64,000 bases of DNA from Chryseobacterium cucumeris (GCF_001593385.1 NZ_LUVZ01000012.1:1-64000); one strand, 5' to 3'. Shown: positions 52,295 to 62,555, numbered from the stretch's first letter. Translations and numbers: made by a program. The notes: generated by a model from the letters alone, not told the origin.

Positions 52295-53122
52295 TTAATC
52301 CTCAAAGACAAGCTTTCTTTTCTTCTCTCTTTTAGGAATACCGTGAATTTTCTCATACAGATAAGCAAAAATATTGGGCTTTCTGTAAATCCTGTTGTAT
52401 CTGTACTTCGTGTTGAAGTGACGGATATGAATTTTATAAGCATCGTACCCGATGACAATCAGAAGACATATACTGATGACATAGAAGACTCTGAATTCCA
52501 GATAATAGTATGTCAACCCTGAAAATACAGCTCCCATTACATAGGCAAGCATAATACTCATCAGAAGTTTTGCTCTGCCAATCAGTTCTCCGTTTCTCCT
52601 GTATTTTTTCTGGGTAAACATGGATACCAGAATTCCCAGGTCGGTAGTTGTTCCCGTAAGGTGGGTTGTTTTTACAGAGAAATTGGAGATACTTGCCGTT
52701 AAACCGTTTTGCAATCCTGTCGCGAAAAGCATCAATGCTACTAGATATTCTGTCTCTTCTAATGTTTTCTGATAATAAAACTGCCCGTATACACCTACAA
52801 AAAGGAGACATATGATTTCCAGCACAATGGGCATGGAATGGGCAAAATATTTACTTTTCTTATTAAAATTGATGACAATGAAGTTGGACAGAAAGCTTCC
52901 GAAGAAGAACAAAAAGATCCATCCTCCTACAACTCCTACCTGCGTCCAGTTTCCTTTACTGATTTCCGCTGCTAAAATAGCGTAGTGTCCCGTTACGTTC
53001 GATGTAAAAGAGAGAAATATCAATAGGGAAGCAATGTTTATAGTACCTGCTGTGAAGGCAGTCAGCGTCCCCAATCTGATATTGTCTCCCAGTGTCCTGC
53101 TGTTACTATAATTTCTTAACAT
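52295..53122 (-). CDS. DUF1275 (YoaK) family membrane protein
   Basis: A 275-residue protein with about six or seven helices. GTLTAFTAGTINIASLLIF and FTSNVTGHYAILAAEISKG at the N-terminus are hallmarks of DUF1275/YoaK, as is GLQNGLTASISNFSVKTTHLTGTTTDLG in the middle. The C-terminal ~45 residues are basic and cytoplasmic. The function is unknown; a transporter role is only suggested by topology. It follows the stress-protein-like gene by 30 bases and probably shares its transcript. Confidence 0.85.
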   Translation of the reverse strand: MLRNYSNSRTLGDNIRLGTLTAFTAGTINIASLLIFLSFTSNVTGHYAILAAEISKGNWTQVGVVGGWIFLFFFGSFLSNFIVINFNKKSKYFAHSMPIVLEIICLLFVGVYGQFYYQKTLEETEYLVALMLFATGLQNGLTASISNFSVKTTHLTGTTTDLGILVSMFTQKKYRRNGELIGRAKLLMSIMLAYVMGAVFSGLTYYYLEFRVFYVISICLLIVIGYDAYKIHIRHFNTKYRYNRIYRKPNIFAYLYEKIHGIPKREKKRKLVFED

Positions 53123-53152
53123 TTTTAATCGTTTTTAAATTGTGTTTAATCT

Positions 53153-53647
53153 TTAGACCTCTACAAAGATCTCTGCCAGTCTTCCTCTTTCCGGAAGCTT
53201 TTCTCTTACTTCGATGGCAATTTCATGAGACTTCAGCTCTTTGCATTTTTTGATATAAGGAATCAGATCAAATTTGCCTTTTCCTTTGCTTTTAATAGAT
53301 GGAGCATAGTAAGCTTCCTCAATATTTTCCGCCTTTACATATTGATTGAATGTTCTTTGGAAACTTCCTGTAAACACATCACAGATGATTTTATTAACCA
53401 GGTGAGGATATTTATTACTGATAATTCCAAAGGCATCGCAGAATTCTGTAGGTCTTATTTTATTGAAAACTGATGTTTTAGTACTGAACAAAAGATCTCT
53501 GATAGAATCTCCGGAATCATACCCGGAAGTCAGAAGAATGTTATATTGGTTTTGATCTTCAGCGGCATCTTTCTCTTTAAGTACTTTTTTCAATATATTC
53601 AATGACTCAAGAGAGTAATCTGTTGCAATTAAAATTGTTTTAGTCAT
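53153..53647 (-). CDS. Universal-stress-protein-like protein
   Basis: A 164-residue protein that starts like a universal stress protein (KTILIATDYSLESLNILKKVL, strand then helix). It lacks the family's GS-x-G ATP loop. The middle holds LLTSGYDSGDSIRDLLF and the rest is not recognised. It could be a nucleotide-binding-fold protein that has lost ATP binding. An exact -7 box lies upstream. Pairing with a DUF1275 membrane protein is the main context. Confidence 0.6.
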   Translation of the reverse strand: MTKTILIATDYSLESLNILKKVLKEKDAAEDQNQYNILLTSGYDSGDSIRDLLFSTKTSVFNKIRPTEFCDAFGIISNKYPHLVNKIICDVFTGSFQRTFNQYVKAENIEEAYYAPSIKSKGKGKFDLIPYIKKCKELKSHEIAIEVREKLPERGRLAEIFVEV

Positions 53648-53688
53648 GTTCTTATTATTTTGTATTGTGTTTATCTTTTTTGATGATA

Positions 53689-53696
53689 CAAAACTA
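53689..53696 (-). promoter_or_regulatory. -7 box of the stress-protein-like gene
   Basis: TAGTTTTG on the minus strand fits TAnnTTTG, 41 bases before the ATG at 53647. Confidence 0.5.
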
Positions 53697-53880
53697 GAAC
53701 GACCATATTAGAAGATCTTTGGAATGGAATTAAAATGTGATTAAAGAGATTAAAATGAGATTAGAAAATTGTTAAGAGCCCTTAATATAGGAAAGAATCA
53801 GGATCAAAAAAAGATATAAACATTTGTTTTTCAAAACAAAACAAATAAAAAATGAGTAAAAAATGCTAGAATAGAGATTC

Positions 53881-55293
53881 TTATTTGTTTATCTCTTCGC
53901 CTTTCTGCATGCTATAGAAATTCGGGAACTTCATCTGTACGGTTGTTCCCTGATTCTCGTGCGAACTTACAATCAGTTCACCATGATGCATTCTTACGAT
54001 GTTTCTCGCTAATGGAAGTCCGATTCCGTAGCCTTCATAATTATTGGTATTAGAAGCCCTGAAGAACGGGTCGTAGATTTTGTTCATTTCCACTTCAGGA
54101 ATTCCAATACCGTTGTCTTTTACAATGATGTACACATCCGAATTGGTTGCTCCCAGAGAGACTTTAACCTGTTGGAAATTAGAATATTTACAGCCATTAC
54201 TGATGATATTGGCTACTGCAAGATGCAATAACTGCTCATTCCCTTGTACTTTCAGTTTCTTCGGGTTATCGGGAAGCATACTGATATCCAGATAGATATT
54301 ATTCCGGGAATCAATTCTTCTGAGCGTTTCTATAACGTCCCAAAGCAACTGATCAATTCTTACCTTATCCATTTTCTGGATTTTCCCATCGAATCCGGTT
54401 TGGGCAATCATTAGTAAGGCTTTGATCTTTTTATCCAGCTTTTCGGCTTCATCCAGAATAATTCCCAGGGTTTCTTTATATTCATCCGCTGTTCTGCTGA
54501 TAGAAAGGGCAACATCGGCTTCTCCCATAATAGAGGTAAGCGGAGTTCTCAATTCGTGGGAAACATTTCCAATCAGATGATTCTGGGTTTCGAAAGAAGT
54601 TTCAATGCGGTTGAGCATATCGTTGAAAGTATCCACCAGTTCGTTAAGTTCTTTATTATCAGGCTGAGACTCCAGTCTTAAGTGAAGGTTTTCAGAACTG
54701 ATCTCCTTTACTTTTCCAGTGATTTTTAAGATCGGTCTGAATAAAGTTTTAGATAAATAAAAAGAGAAAATCATACTAAAGAACAGAGACAGTACAATGC
54801 AGGTAAGCAGTGTTCGCTTTAAAAAACCCAGATAATAAACAACATAATGGTTTTTAGCAGAAGCAATAGCAATATAATCTTTATCATCATATTTGAAGCT
54901 CTGTCCTATATAATAGAATTCTTCATCATTATAATTGGACTCTCCTTCCTTGATAATATTTTTAAAGAAGTATGAAGGAATATGAATTTCCTGAGATATT
55001 TTTTTGAAATTGGAATCTGTAGGAACGGCAAAAACATAGTCTTTTTCCATTGGAAGTTCCTCATCATTCAGGCTGTTGAGAACATAATTTTCCGGAAGGT
55101 CGAGATGATCTTTGCTTTTTTCGATCTGAACAATCGTTGCTGTCCTGATCTTGAGCAGTTCATAAAATCTCTGGTGTGAAAAATTAACAATTGAAAAGTA
55201 CACCAAACCACTGAACAGCAAAATGATGGCGGTAAAAACCAACATCAAGAGTACCATCGTTTTGGTTTGATTTGTAATGACTCTGTTAAACAT
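53881..55293 (-). CDS. HAMP-type sensor histidine kinase
   Basis: A 470-residue kinase. Helices at about 12-36 and 160-180 bracket a periplasmic sensor of ~120 residues. A HAMP domain (181-233), HisKA with H246 in NVSHELRTPLTS, and an ATPase domain with N-box NIISNGCKYS, DNGIGIP, FFRAS and GYGIGLPLARNI follow. It phosphorylates the OmpR-type regulator encoded three bases upstream. The stimulus is unknown. The length and order are those of classical class I kinases such as those for metals, phosphate or envelope stress. Confidence 0.92.
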   Translation of the reverse strand: MFNRVITNQTKTMVLLMLVFTAIILLFSGLVYFSIVNFSHQRFYELLKIRTATIVQIEKSKDHLDLPENYVLNSLNDEELPMEKDYVFAVPTDSNFKKISQEIHIPSYFFKNIIKEGESNYNDEEFYYIGQSFKYDDKDYIAIASAKNHYVVYYLGFLKRTLLTCIVLSLFFSMIFSFYLSKTLFRPILKITGKVKEISSENLHLRLESQPDNKELNELVDTFNDMLNRIETSFETQNHLIGNVSHELRTPLTSIMGEADVALSISRTADEYKETLGIILDEAEKLDKKIKALLMIAQTGFDGKIQKMDKVRIDQLLWDVIETLRRIDSRNNIYLDISMLPDNPKKLKVQGNEQLLHLAVANIISNGCKYSNFQQVKVSLGATNSDVYIIVKDNGIGIPEVEMNKIYDPFFRASNTNNYEGYGIGLPLARNIVRMHHGELIVSSHENQGTTVQMKFPNFYSMQKGEEINK

Positions 55294-55296
55294 TCA

Positions 55297-56004
55297 TTAT
55301 GTCTTTTTTAACACATACCCCATCCCTATCACGGTATGAATCAACTTATTATCGTCCTGGCTATCCAGTTTCTTTCTTAAATAATTTACATAAACATCTA
55401 CTACATTGGTTCCCAGCTCGTAATTAACGCCCCAGACGGCATCCAGAATTTCCGCTCTTGAAATTACTTTTTCAGGATTATTCAGGAAGTACAGCAGCAA
55501 TTTATATTCTGTGGAAGTAAGAGAAATCTCTTCTCCGGCGCGGGTTACTTTCTTGGTATAATCATTTACCATCAGATCCGAAAACTGGAATACATGTTCA
55601 TTATCAGGCTCCGGTTCGGCAATTTCCTGTGGACCGTTGTTGTTACTTCTCCTTAGTAAAGACTTTACACGGGCTACCAGTTCAATGAATTTAAAAGGCT
55701 TCACCAGATAATCATCTCCACCACTTTCCAATCCGAGAACGATGTTTTCAGAAGTTCCCAAAGCAGTCAGAAATAAAATCGGAACACTCTGATTGGTTTT
55801 TCTTATTTCTTTACACACGTCCAGACCATTCATTTCCGGAAGCATAATGTCTAAAATTACCAGATCGAAATCATTAGCCTGCACCAGCTGCACTCCTGTA
55901 CGCCCATCAAAAGCTACAGAAATTTCATATCCGTTTTCCTGAAGTCCCTTTTTAATAAAGGACACCACACTGGTTTCGTCTTCGATAAGAATAATTTTTT
56001 TCAT
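55297..56004 (-). CDS. OmpR/PhoB-family response regulator
   Basis: A 235-residue regulator. The receiver domain has E9/D10, phospho-acceptor D52 in VILDIMLPEMNG, T in FLTALG and K in LVKPF. The winged-helix domain has SLTSTEYKLLLYFLNNPEKVISR, VDVYVNYLRKKL and HTVIGMGYVLKK. The frame is open 40 codons further upstream, but an exact -7 box at 56025-56032 sits in that part, fixing the ATG at 56004. The partner kinase follows by three bases. The target genes are unknown; the phosphonate-like locus is divergent beside it. Confidence 0.92.
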   Translation of the reverse strand: MKKIILIEDETSVVSFIKKGLQENGYEISVAFDGRTGVQLVQANDFDLVILDIMLPEMNGLDVCKEIRKTNQSVPILFLTALGTSENIVLGLESGGDDYLVKPFKFIELVARVKSLLRRSNNNGPQEIAEPEPDNEHVFQFSDLMVNDYTKKVTRAGEEISLTSTEYKLLLYFLNNPEKVISRAEILDAVWGVNYELGTNVVDVYVNYLRKKLDSQDDNKLIHTVIGMGYVLKKT

Positions 56005-56024
56005 AGATGAAATAAGGAGTTTTA

Positions 56025-56032
56025 CAAAAATA
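56025..56032 (-). promoter_or_regulatory. -7 box of the OmpR-type two-component operon
   Basis: TATTTTTG on the minus strand, 20 bases before the ATG at 56004. It decides the start. Confidence 0.65.
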
Positions 56033-56141
56033 GGGAAATTTTCTTGGGGAGAAAAAGTGAAAGAATCCGGGGAAGCAAGCAACAAATAATAATTTTCAAT
56101 GAATTGATTCCCTCCTGTATCCAAACTCTATGGAATAATAT

Positions 56142-56149
56142 TACCTTTG
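56142..56149 (+). promoter_or_regulatory. -7 box of the XRE-cupin regulator gene
   Basis: TACCTTTG fits TAnnTTTG, 33 bases before the ATG at 56183. Confidence 0.55.
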
Positions 56150-56182
56150 TTTGAATATAATTCAGGTTAAATTACACACAGT

Positions 56183-56752
56183 ATGAATGACTTTTTAATA
56201 GGTATCGGCAAGAGATTAAAGGATATTAGAAAAAAGAATAATTTAACCATTAATGAGCTGGCCTTCAAAGCGAATGTAAGCAACGGACTTGTTTCTAGAA
56301 TTGAAAACGGAAGAACGATTCCTTCACTACCTGTGTTATTGGATCTGATTCAGTCGCTGGAGATTGATGCCAGTTATTTTTTTGAAGGGGTTGAGAAAAA
56401 ATCCAACGCCAAATTCATTTATGTTCCGAAAGAAAGCCAGCAAGTCATTGAAAAAGAAGTAGAAGCTGAAGGATTTAAGTATATGCATATCTTCAGCAAG
56501 AGTCTTCATTCTTTAGGTTTTGAAGCTGTTTTACTAACTCTTGAGCCCAATTCTAAAAGGGAAAAAGTAATTACGGATGCGTGGGAATTCAAATATATCC
56601 TGAAAGGAGAAGTAAAATACGTAATTGATAATGAAGAAGTCATCTTGAAAGAGGGTGATTCTTTGTATTTCAACGGAAAATTTCCTCATGTTCCGGTAAG
56701 CATCAGTGATGAAAGCTGTCTGATGCTTGTTCTTTATTTTTATACGGCTTAA
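56183..56752 (+). CDS. XRE-family regulator with C-terminal cupin domain
   Basis: A 189-residue regulator. The helix-turn-helix (about 8-65) has LKDIRKKNNLTINELAFKANVSNGLVSRIENGRT. The cupin domain (about 115-188) has EFKYILKGEVKYVIDNEEVILKEGDSLYFNGKFPHVP. Such proteins sense small ligands through the cupin and often control neighbouring catabolic genes. It lies upstream of and on the same strand as the receptor-permease-oxidoreductase-hydrolase operon, so it is the likely local regulator. The ~500-base spacer suggests a separate transcript. Confidence 0.88.
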   Translation: MNDFLIGIGKRLKDIRKKNNLTINELAFKANVSNGLVSRIENGRTIPSLPVLLDLIQSLEIDASYFFEGVEKKSNAKFIYVPKESQQVIEKEVEAEGFKYMHIFSKSLHSLGFEAVLLTLEPNSKREKVITDAWEFKYILKGEVKYVIDNEEVILKEGDSLYFNGKFPHVPVSISDESCLMLVLYFYTA

Positions 56753-57255
56753 CTATTTCTTTTTTTTGCTTTTGTTATTCTGAATGACACGTCAAGAATA
56801 GATTCAGTCCAAGTGTATGCAACGCTTCATCAGCGACAAGTAGCAGCCTTTGATTCCTTAAAAACATACTGTTTCAATCATAAAACTTAGTGTCTAAAAT
56901 ATCATCTACTTTAATCATTATCCTTTAATTTCTGATTTTCAGGCAATACAAAAGTTTACAAATATGCAACTTTCATTTTCCTGTTTTCTTCCAAGATGAA
57001 CGAAATATGAATTAAAAAAGGCCCATTTTCAACTGATTTCAATTCTTATTATTTATGGTAAATATTTACTAAAAACGTTGAAACATTCACTTCAAAGCTT
57101 GTTTTCCCGAATTTTTAAAGGTTAACTCCTATTGGTTTTAAAGTAAAAAAAGCGTAACAAACCGGGCTTATTTGTTAAACAATACTTAATACAAAATATT
57201 TATATATATTAAAATTATTAGCGTGATTTGCATAAAAAATTTAATATATGTAAAA
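56753..57255. other. Gene-free regulatory spacer before the phosphonate-type operon
   Basis: No convincing frame. It contains the perfect palindrome GTAAATATTTAC (57058-57069), a possible operator for the upstream XRE-cupin protein, and AT-rich DNA. I see no exact TAnnTTTG box for the receptor gene; GTGATTTG at about 57220 is the nearest. Confidence 0.45.
57058..57069. promoter_or_regulatory. Palindrome, possible operator
   Basis: GTAAATATTTAC is a perfect 12-bp palindrome about 190 bases upstream of the receptor ATG. Its link to the regulator is conjecture. Confidence 0.3.
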
Positions 57256-60081
57256 ATGAAAACAAATTTAGAGAAATTATTCACCCTTGTTTTTGTCTGT
57301 TTCATAGTCTTTGTTACAGCGCAGAAACAGTTAATTATAGGAACTGTGCTTGACGACAGCCAGCCTCTCCCCGGGGCCACAGTCAAAATAAAAGGCTTAT
57401 CTAAAAATATAACGACTGATATTGAAGGGAAATTTGCCATCAATGATATCAAAGAAGGCCAGTACACTCTACAAATCAGCTACATCGGTTATGAATCTTC
57501 AGATATCAATGTAGATCTTAAACCGGAACAAACGGTTGACTTAGGAATTATTAAACTATCCCAACCGAGAAAAAATATTGATGAAATTGTCGTTACCGGA
57601 ACGTTAAAAAATACGGAAGCGAGAGCTTTAAACCTTCAGAAAAATGCCATTAATATCACCAATGTCATCGCTTCTGACGGAATCGGAAAGCTACCGGACA
57701 GAAATGCAGCAGAAACCGTACAGCGTGTGCAGGGAGTTTCTATTGAAAGAGACCAGGGAGAAGGAAGATTTGTTTCCCTGAGAGGACTTCCGCCATTCTG
57801 GGCATCCACAACCATTAATGGAAACAGACTTCCCACCGCAGAGGAAGAAACGACTTCCAGAGCTACGGCATTTGATTTCTTTCCTACAGAACTGATCTCC
57901 TATGTACATGTAAACAAGTCTTTTACCCCAGATATGGAAGCTGACGGAATAGGCGGCGGTGTCAATTTTATCACCAAAACTCCACCGATGAAAACAGAGT
58001 TCAAAGCTACTGTGGGAAGCGGTTATAATGCAAAGTCTGATAAAGGAGTTTACAATCTTGGATTTTTGTATGGGGGAAGAACGAAGGATAAAAAGTTCGG
58101 GTATTTATTCAACTTTGCGCATTTCATAAGAAACTGGTCTACAGATAATTTTGAGGCTAGAAGAAGTGGCGATGAAGGAGTTTTCAGACTGGAACTTCGT
58201 GATTATAACGGAGTCAGAAAAACAACAGGGATCAATACCGCTTTTGAATATGTATTATCTCCAAAAACAACCTTCTATTTAAAAGGAATGTATGGTACTT
58301 TATCGGATGACGAAACCCACTATAAACACAGAATCCGTTTTGATAAATTCAGCAGTGCTAATAATACAGCAAGAGTAGAGCTCCAGAATATCCACAATTT
58401 ACTGATAACAGAACTTACTTCTGTTTCTTTGGGAGCAGTTCATAACTTAAATAAAGGGAAAATCGACTGGGATCTCTCTTATTATGACAACAAATTTAAG
58501 TACGGCAATATTCCTGATAAACAGAACAATTCTTACTACGTCATCAAGTACACTCAATCAGGAGTAGGCATCAATCCTGATTATATTTCAAATCATGGAA
58601 ATGGTCCGAGAGCATATTGGAAAGCTGACGGTGGAAAATTAGATTATAAAAATCCGGATGCTTTATTTGGTTTCTACAGTGACCAGAACTTTAAAATGGA
58701 TGCTTCTCAGATGAGATTTACAGATCTTGAATTATATAAAGTCTTTGTGGAGGAAAAGGATAAAATCGTAGCGGCTTTCAACCATGAGATCAATGCTTCT
58801 GATAAACTGACTTTAAAATATGGTTTTAAATACAGAGATAAAGAACGTAATGCAAAATTCTCCGATATTTTCTACAACTGGAGCAGTGGAACAGCCCCTC
58901 TTCTATCAGATTATTCACAATATCTCACAACACAGCCCAACGGACCGAAATATTTAAGTGAAATGAATGCCCATATCGGCAATACTTTTGGTCCGGTACT
59001 TTCAACCACAGGAATGAACCAGTTTTGGTATGACAACCAGGGAAATTTAAAAATCAATACTGCTGATTCCGAAGCATTGCAATATAATAAAGCATTAGGA
59101 AGAAACTTTGATGTGTTTGAAAAACATGCAGATGCTTACGGAATGGCAACCTATAAACTGAATGATAAAATCATCATTTTAGGAGGAATCAGGTTATCCA
59201 ATACCAATACTAAAGTAAGAGGATACAGCGTGAATGATAACGTACTGACACCGGTAGAAAATACTAAAAACTATCTGGCTGTTCTCCCAATGATTCATTT
59301 AAAATATACGTTAAACGATAAAACCAATCTTCGTTTTGCTGCGACAAGAACTTTCTCAAGACCTAATTTCGGAGATCTTACTCCGGGCGGAACTTATATT
59401 GAAGCAGATAACGAGTTCAAAGGGGGAAACCCAAATCTTAATCCTACCTATTCTTTGAATTTTGACCTGATGGGAGAATATTATTTTTCCAACGTAGGGA
59501 TTCTGAGTGGCGGTGTTTTCTATAAATCGATTACTGATCCTATTTTCCAGGACTCTTTTATCGGAAATTACAACGGAATCAATGGCGTACAATTCACAGC
59601 TCCTAATAATGGGAAAGCAGCATGGTTAGGAGGAGTTGAGTTGGGAATTAATAAAAGATTTGACTTCCTTCCAGGGCTTTTACAATACTTTGGAGTACAA
59701 TTGAATGCCACCTTCATGACTTCCGAAATGGAAAAGCCAGGCGGAAGAACGGTAGCACTTCCCTACCAGGCAAAAGAATTGTACAATGCGCAGCTTTTCT
59801 TTGAGAAAAAAGGATTCAATGCAAGACTGGCTTATAACTACAAAGGAAAGTATGCTGTAGAATACGCTGAGGAGGATATCAATGATTCTTATTATGGTAA
59901 ATACAGCAATCTGGATTTCGGAGGTTCTTATCAATTTACCAAATATCTGACTTTGTATGCGGATGTGAATAATATTCTGAACAAACCACTGATTTACCAC
60001 TTCGGAAAAAGCGAAGACCGTCCTGAACAGGTGGAATATTATGGAGTACGTTTCAATCTTGGAATAAAACTGAACTTCTAA
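57256..60081 (+). CDS. TonB-dependent receptor with carboxypeptidase-like N-terminal domain
   Basis: About 941 residues from the ATG at 57256. The signal peptide MKTNLEKLFTLVFVCFIVFVTA is followed by a CarboxypepD_reg-like domain (about 25-110, LPGATVKIKGLSKNITTDIEGKF). The plug has PDRNAAETVQRVQGVSIERDQGEGRFVSLRG, which marks the TIGR01782 (Xanthomonas/Caulobacter) group. A large barrel ends at GIKLNF. This group imports varied organic substrates, not only iron. A GTG 11 codons upstream is rejected because the signal peptide starts at the ATG. It heads an operon: the permease gene follows after nine bases. No SusD partner is present. Confidence 0.92.
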   Translation: MKTNLEKLFTLVFVCFIVFVTAQKQLIIGTVLDDSQPLPGATVKIKGLSKNITTDIEGKFAINDIKEGQYTLQISYIGYESSDINVDLKPEQTVDLGIIKLSQPRKNIDEIVVTGTLKNTEARALNLQKNAINITNVIASDGIGKLPDRNAAETVQRVQGVSIERDQGEGRFVSLRGLPPFWASTTINGNRLPTAEEETTSRATAFDFFPTELISYVHVNKSFTPDMEADGIGGGVNFITKTPPMKTEFKATVGSGYNAKSDKGVYNLGFLYGGRTKDKKFGYLFNFAHFIRNWSTDNFEARRSGDEGVFRLELRDYNGVRKTTGINTAFEYVLSPKTTFYLKGMYGTLSDDETHYKHRIRFDKFSSANNTARVELQNIHNLLITELTSVSLGAVHNLNKGKIDWDLSYYDNKFKYGNIPDKQNNSYYVIKYTQSGVGINPDYISNHGNGPRAYWKADGGKLDYKNPDALFGFYSDQNFKMDASQMRFTDLELYKVFVEEKDKIVAAFNHEINASDKLTLKYGFKYRDKERNAKFSDIFYNWSSGTAPLLSDYSQYLTTQPNGPKYLSEMNAHIGNTFGPVLSTTGMNQFWYDNQGNLKINTADSEALQYNKALGRNFDVFEKHADAYGMATYKLNDKIIILGGIRLSNTNTKVRGYSVNDNVLTPVENTKNYLAVLPMIHLKYTLNDKTNLRFAATRTFSRPNFGDLTPGGTYIEADNEFKGGNPNLNPTYSLNFDLMGEYYFSNVGILSGGVFYKSITDPIFQDSFIGNYNGINGVQFTAPNNGKAAWLGGVELGINKRFDFLPGLLQYFGVQLNATFMTSEMEKPGGRTVALPYQAKELYNAQLFFEKKGFNARLAYNYKGKYAVEYAEEDINDSYYGKYSNLDFGGSYQFTKYLTLYADVNNILNKPLIYHFGKSEDRPEQVEYYGVRFNLGIKLNF

Positions 60082-60090
60082 ACCATTACC

Positions 60091-61389
60091 ATGGCCAGAA
60101 CCATCAATAAAAAAACACTGGTAACACTGAAGGCCGCATTTGCTGCTTTCGGTGTTTACTTCTGCATGTACGGTTTCAGGAAACCTTTTACCGTAGCTTC
60201 CTTCGAAGGGCTTTCCTATTTCGGAGTAGATTATAAGATTCTGATTATCATTGTCCAAGCTATTGGATATTTTATCTCAAAATTCATCGGGATCAAATTT
60301 ATTTCGGAATTGAAACCTGAGAAACGAATCGCTTATCTCTTTACTTTCATTGCTATTGCTGAGCTTTCTTTATTAGGATTTGCAGCCGTTCCTGCTCCTT
60401 ACAATATTCTCTTCATGTTTATTAATGGTATTCCGCTGGGAATGATCTGGGGAATTGTTTTCTCTTATATTGAAGGACGAAAAACCACCGAAATCATAGG
60501 ATTATTTTTATGTTCAAGCTTTGTGGTTTCTTCAGGTTTTACAAAATCTGTAGGAAAATTTCTGATGGATACTTTTTCCATTTCAGAATTCTGGATGCCT
60601 TTTTCAGCCGGACTTATTTTCATTATTCCTCTGATTCTTTTCGGATTATTGCTTGAAAGAATTCCCAAACCTTCAGAAGAAGATATTTTGCTTAAAAATA
60701 AGAGACAACCGTTGAATGGTAAAGAAAGAAAAGCCCTGATCCAACAGTTTTTTGTTCCAATTGTGTGCATCATATTTTTATATATCAGTTTAACCGTTTT
60801 AAGGGATTTCAGAGATAATTTTAATCGTGAAATCTGGGACGGACTGAACTTTACTTTTGACAGTTCTATTTTCACTTTAACGGAAATTCCTATCGCCGTA
60901 ATGGTTCTGGTAATTTTAAGCTTTATGGTAAAAGTAAAGAACAATAAAAAGGCATTTGCCTATTATCATTACATTCTTTTTATGGGAATTCTTACGGTAG
61001 GGCTTTCTACGTATCTGTTTCAGCATGGTTCTCTGTCACCTTTTTTATGGATGACGGTTTCAGGCTTCGGAATGTACATTTGCTATATTCCTTTCAATGG
61101 AATTTATTTTGACCGGATGATTGCCGCTTTTGAAATTAAGGGAAATGTTGGTTTTCTGATCTATATTGTAGATTCTTTTGGTTATCTGGGAAGTGTTCTG
61201 ATTCTTTTGTATAAAAACTTTGGCTCGGCCAAGACTTCCTGGTTGCATTTTTATATCCACTTAAATTATATCATTACCATAGCGGTTTTCGTTCTTTCCG
61301 TGATTGCTTTTCTGGCTTTCAGAAAAAAGTCAAAACCCAACTCTAAATCTAATCAATTCATCAATTTCGATACGTCGAAAATTTTATAA
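60091..61389 (+). CDS. DUF5690 family MFS transporter
   Basis: A 432-residue protein with about 12 helices in the MFS layout. FGVYFCMYGFRKPFTVASF, GIPLGMIWGIVFSYIEGRKTTE and GFGMYICYIPFNGIYFDRMIA are recognisable from the DUF5690 family, which is largely found in Bacteroidota. FRKPFTVASF recalls the RKP motif of the organophosphate:phosphate antiporter branch (GlpT/UhpT), which would suit a phosphonate or organophosphate cargo. It is tightly packed in the receptor operon. The cargo is an inference. Confidence 0.85.
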   Translation: MARTINKKTLVTLKAAFAAFGVYFCMYGFRKPFTVASFEGLSYFGVDYKILIIIVQAIGYFISKFIGIKFISELKPEKRIAYLFTFIAIAELSLLGFAAVPAPYNILFMFINGIPLGMIWGIVFSYIEGRKTTEIIGLFLCSSFVVSSGFTKSVGKFLMDTFSISEFWMPFSAGLIFIIPLILFGLLLERIPKPSEEDILLKNKRQPLNGKERKALIQQFFVPIVCIIFLYISLTVLRDFRDNFNREIWDGLNFTFDSSIFTLTEIPIAVMVLVILSFMVKVKNNKKAFAYYHYILFMGILTVGLSTYLFQHGSLSPFLWMTVSGFGMYICYIPFNGIYFDRMIAAFEIKGNVGFLIYIVDSFGYLGSVLILLYKNFGSAKTSWLHFYIHLNYIITIAVFVLSVIAFLAFRKKSKPNSKSNQFINFDTSKIL

Positions 61390-61400
61390 ACTATAGTACA

Positions 61401-62555
61401 ATGACAACAAAATTTGATTTACTCGTTGTAGGAGGTGGAATTTTAGGAACATTCCATGCTTATCATGCACTGAAGAAAAACCTTAAGGTAGCTTTACTGG
61501 AAAGGAATTCTGTTCCTCAGGGTGCCACGGTAAGAAATTTCGGACAGGTAGTACCTTCCGGAATGGATCTTAAATGGCAAAACTTCGGTAGAGAAAGCCT
61601 TACCATCTACAATGAACTTCATGATCAGGCAGACCTTACCATCAGACAAAATGGTTCCATCTATATTGCTTCCAATGATGAAGAGCTTCAACTGATTGAA
61701 GAGCTATATGAAATCAACAGAAATAATGATTATGAATCTGTTTTATTATCTAAGAACGACTGCATCAAGAAGTTTGATGGTCTTCGTTCAGACTATTGCA
61801 AAGGAGGTCTGTTTTTTCCTCAGGAACTTTCCGTAGATTCTGCAGATATGATTGTAAAGCTTCACAAGCTGCTTCAGGAAAAAATGGGATTACAGATCTT
61901 CTACAATACATCTGTACTGGAAACCCATGAAGATGATCAGAAATGTACAGCGGTAACGGCTGATGGAACGGAATTTAACGCTTCCAAAATCGTGATTTGC
62001 GGCGGGCATGAGTTTAAAACTTTATACCCTAACATATTCAATGACAGTGATCTGGAAGTGAGTAAGCTGCAGATGCTTCAGACCAAACCACAAGGAATCT
62101 ATTCACTTCAGGGAAATATCCTTACTGGACTTTCTGTAAGAAGGTATGAATCTTTCAGCGAATGTCCTTCTTTTAAGAAAATCAAGGCTTTAGAAGATCC
62201 TAATTCGTTTGAGAAGAAATACGGAGTTCATATTTTATTCAAACAGGCTCTTGACGGTTCTGTAATCATAGGAGATTCTCACGAATATGCAGATGCCAAA
62301 AATGCCGATGATTTGGGGTATGACCTTAATATGGAGATTGATGAATTCATGATTCATGAGGCTAAGAAAATTATTGATCTTCCTACGTATGAAATTCAGA
62401 GGAGATGGTTCGGAATCTATTCCCAGTGCAAAACAAAAGATATTTTTGAGCACAGCCCATCTGCCAATATTCATATTGTAACAGGGATCGGAGGAAAAGG
62501 AATGACGGGAAGCGGTGGCTTTTCCAAATTTAATATTGAAAAAATTTACGCATAA
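61401..62555 (+). CDS. TIGR03364 family FAD-dependent oxidoreductase, predicted aminophosphonate oxidase
   Basis: A 384-residue DAO-family flavoenzyme. The FAD-binding VVGGGILGTFHAYHAL is at about 9-24, RRWFGIYSQC and TGIGGKGMTGSGGF are at the C-terminus. It belongs to the group labelled TIGR03364, known to sit next to PhnX-like hydrolases and proposed to oxidise an aminophosphonate to a phosphono-aldehyde. Recent work on related PbfD-type enzymes points the same way. The PhnX-like gene follows after seven bases. Reaction not proven for this copy. Confidence 0.85.
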   Translation: MTTKFDLLVVGGGILGTFHAYHALKKNLKVALLERNSVPQGATVRNFGQVVPSGMDLKWQNFGRESLTIYNELHDQADLTIRQNGSIYIASNDEELQLIEELYEINRNNDYESVLLSKNDCIKKFDGLRSDYCKGGLFFPQELSVDSADMIVKLHKLLQEKMGLQIFYNTSVLETHEDDQKCTAVTADGTEFNASKIVICGGHEFKTLYPNIFNDSDLEVSKLQMLQTKPQGIYSLQGNILTGLSVRRYESFSECPSFKKIKALEDPNSFEKKYGVHILFKQALDGSVIIGDSHEYADAKNADDLGYDLNMEIDEFMIHEAKKIIDLPTYEIQRRWFGIYSQCKTKDIFEHSPSANIHIVTGIGGKGMTGSGGFSKFNIEKIYA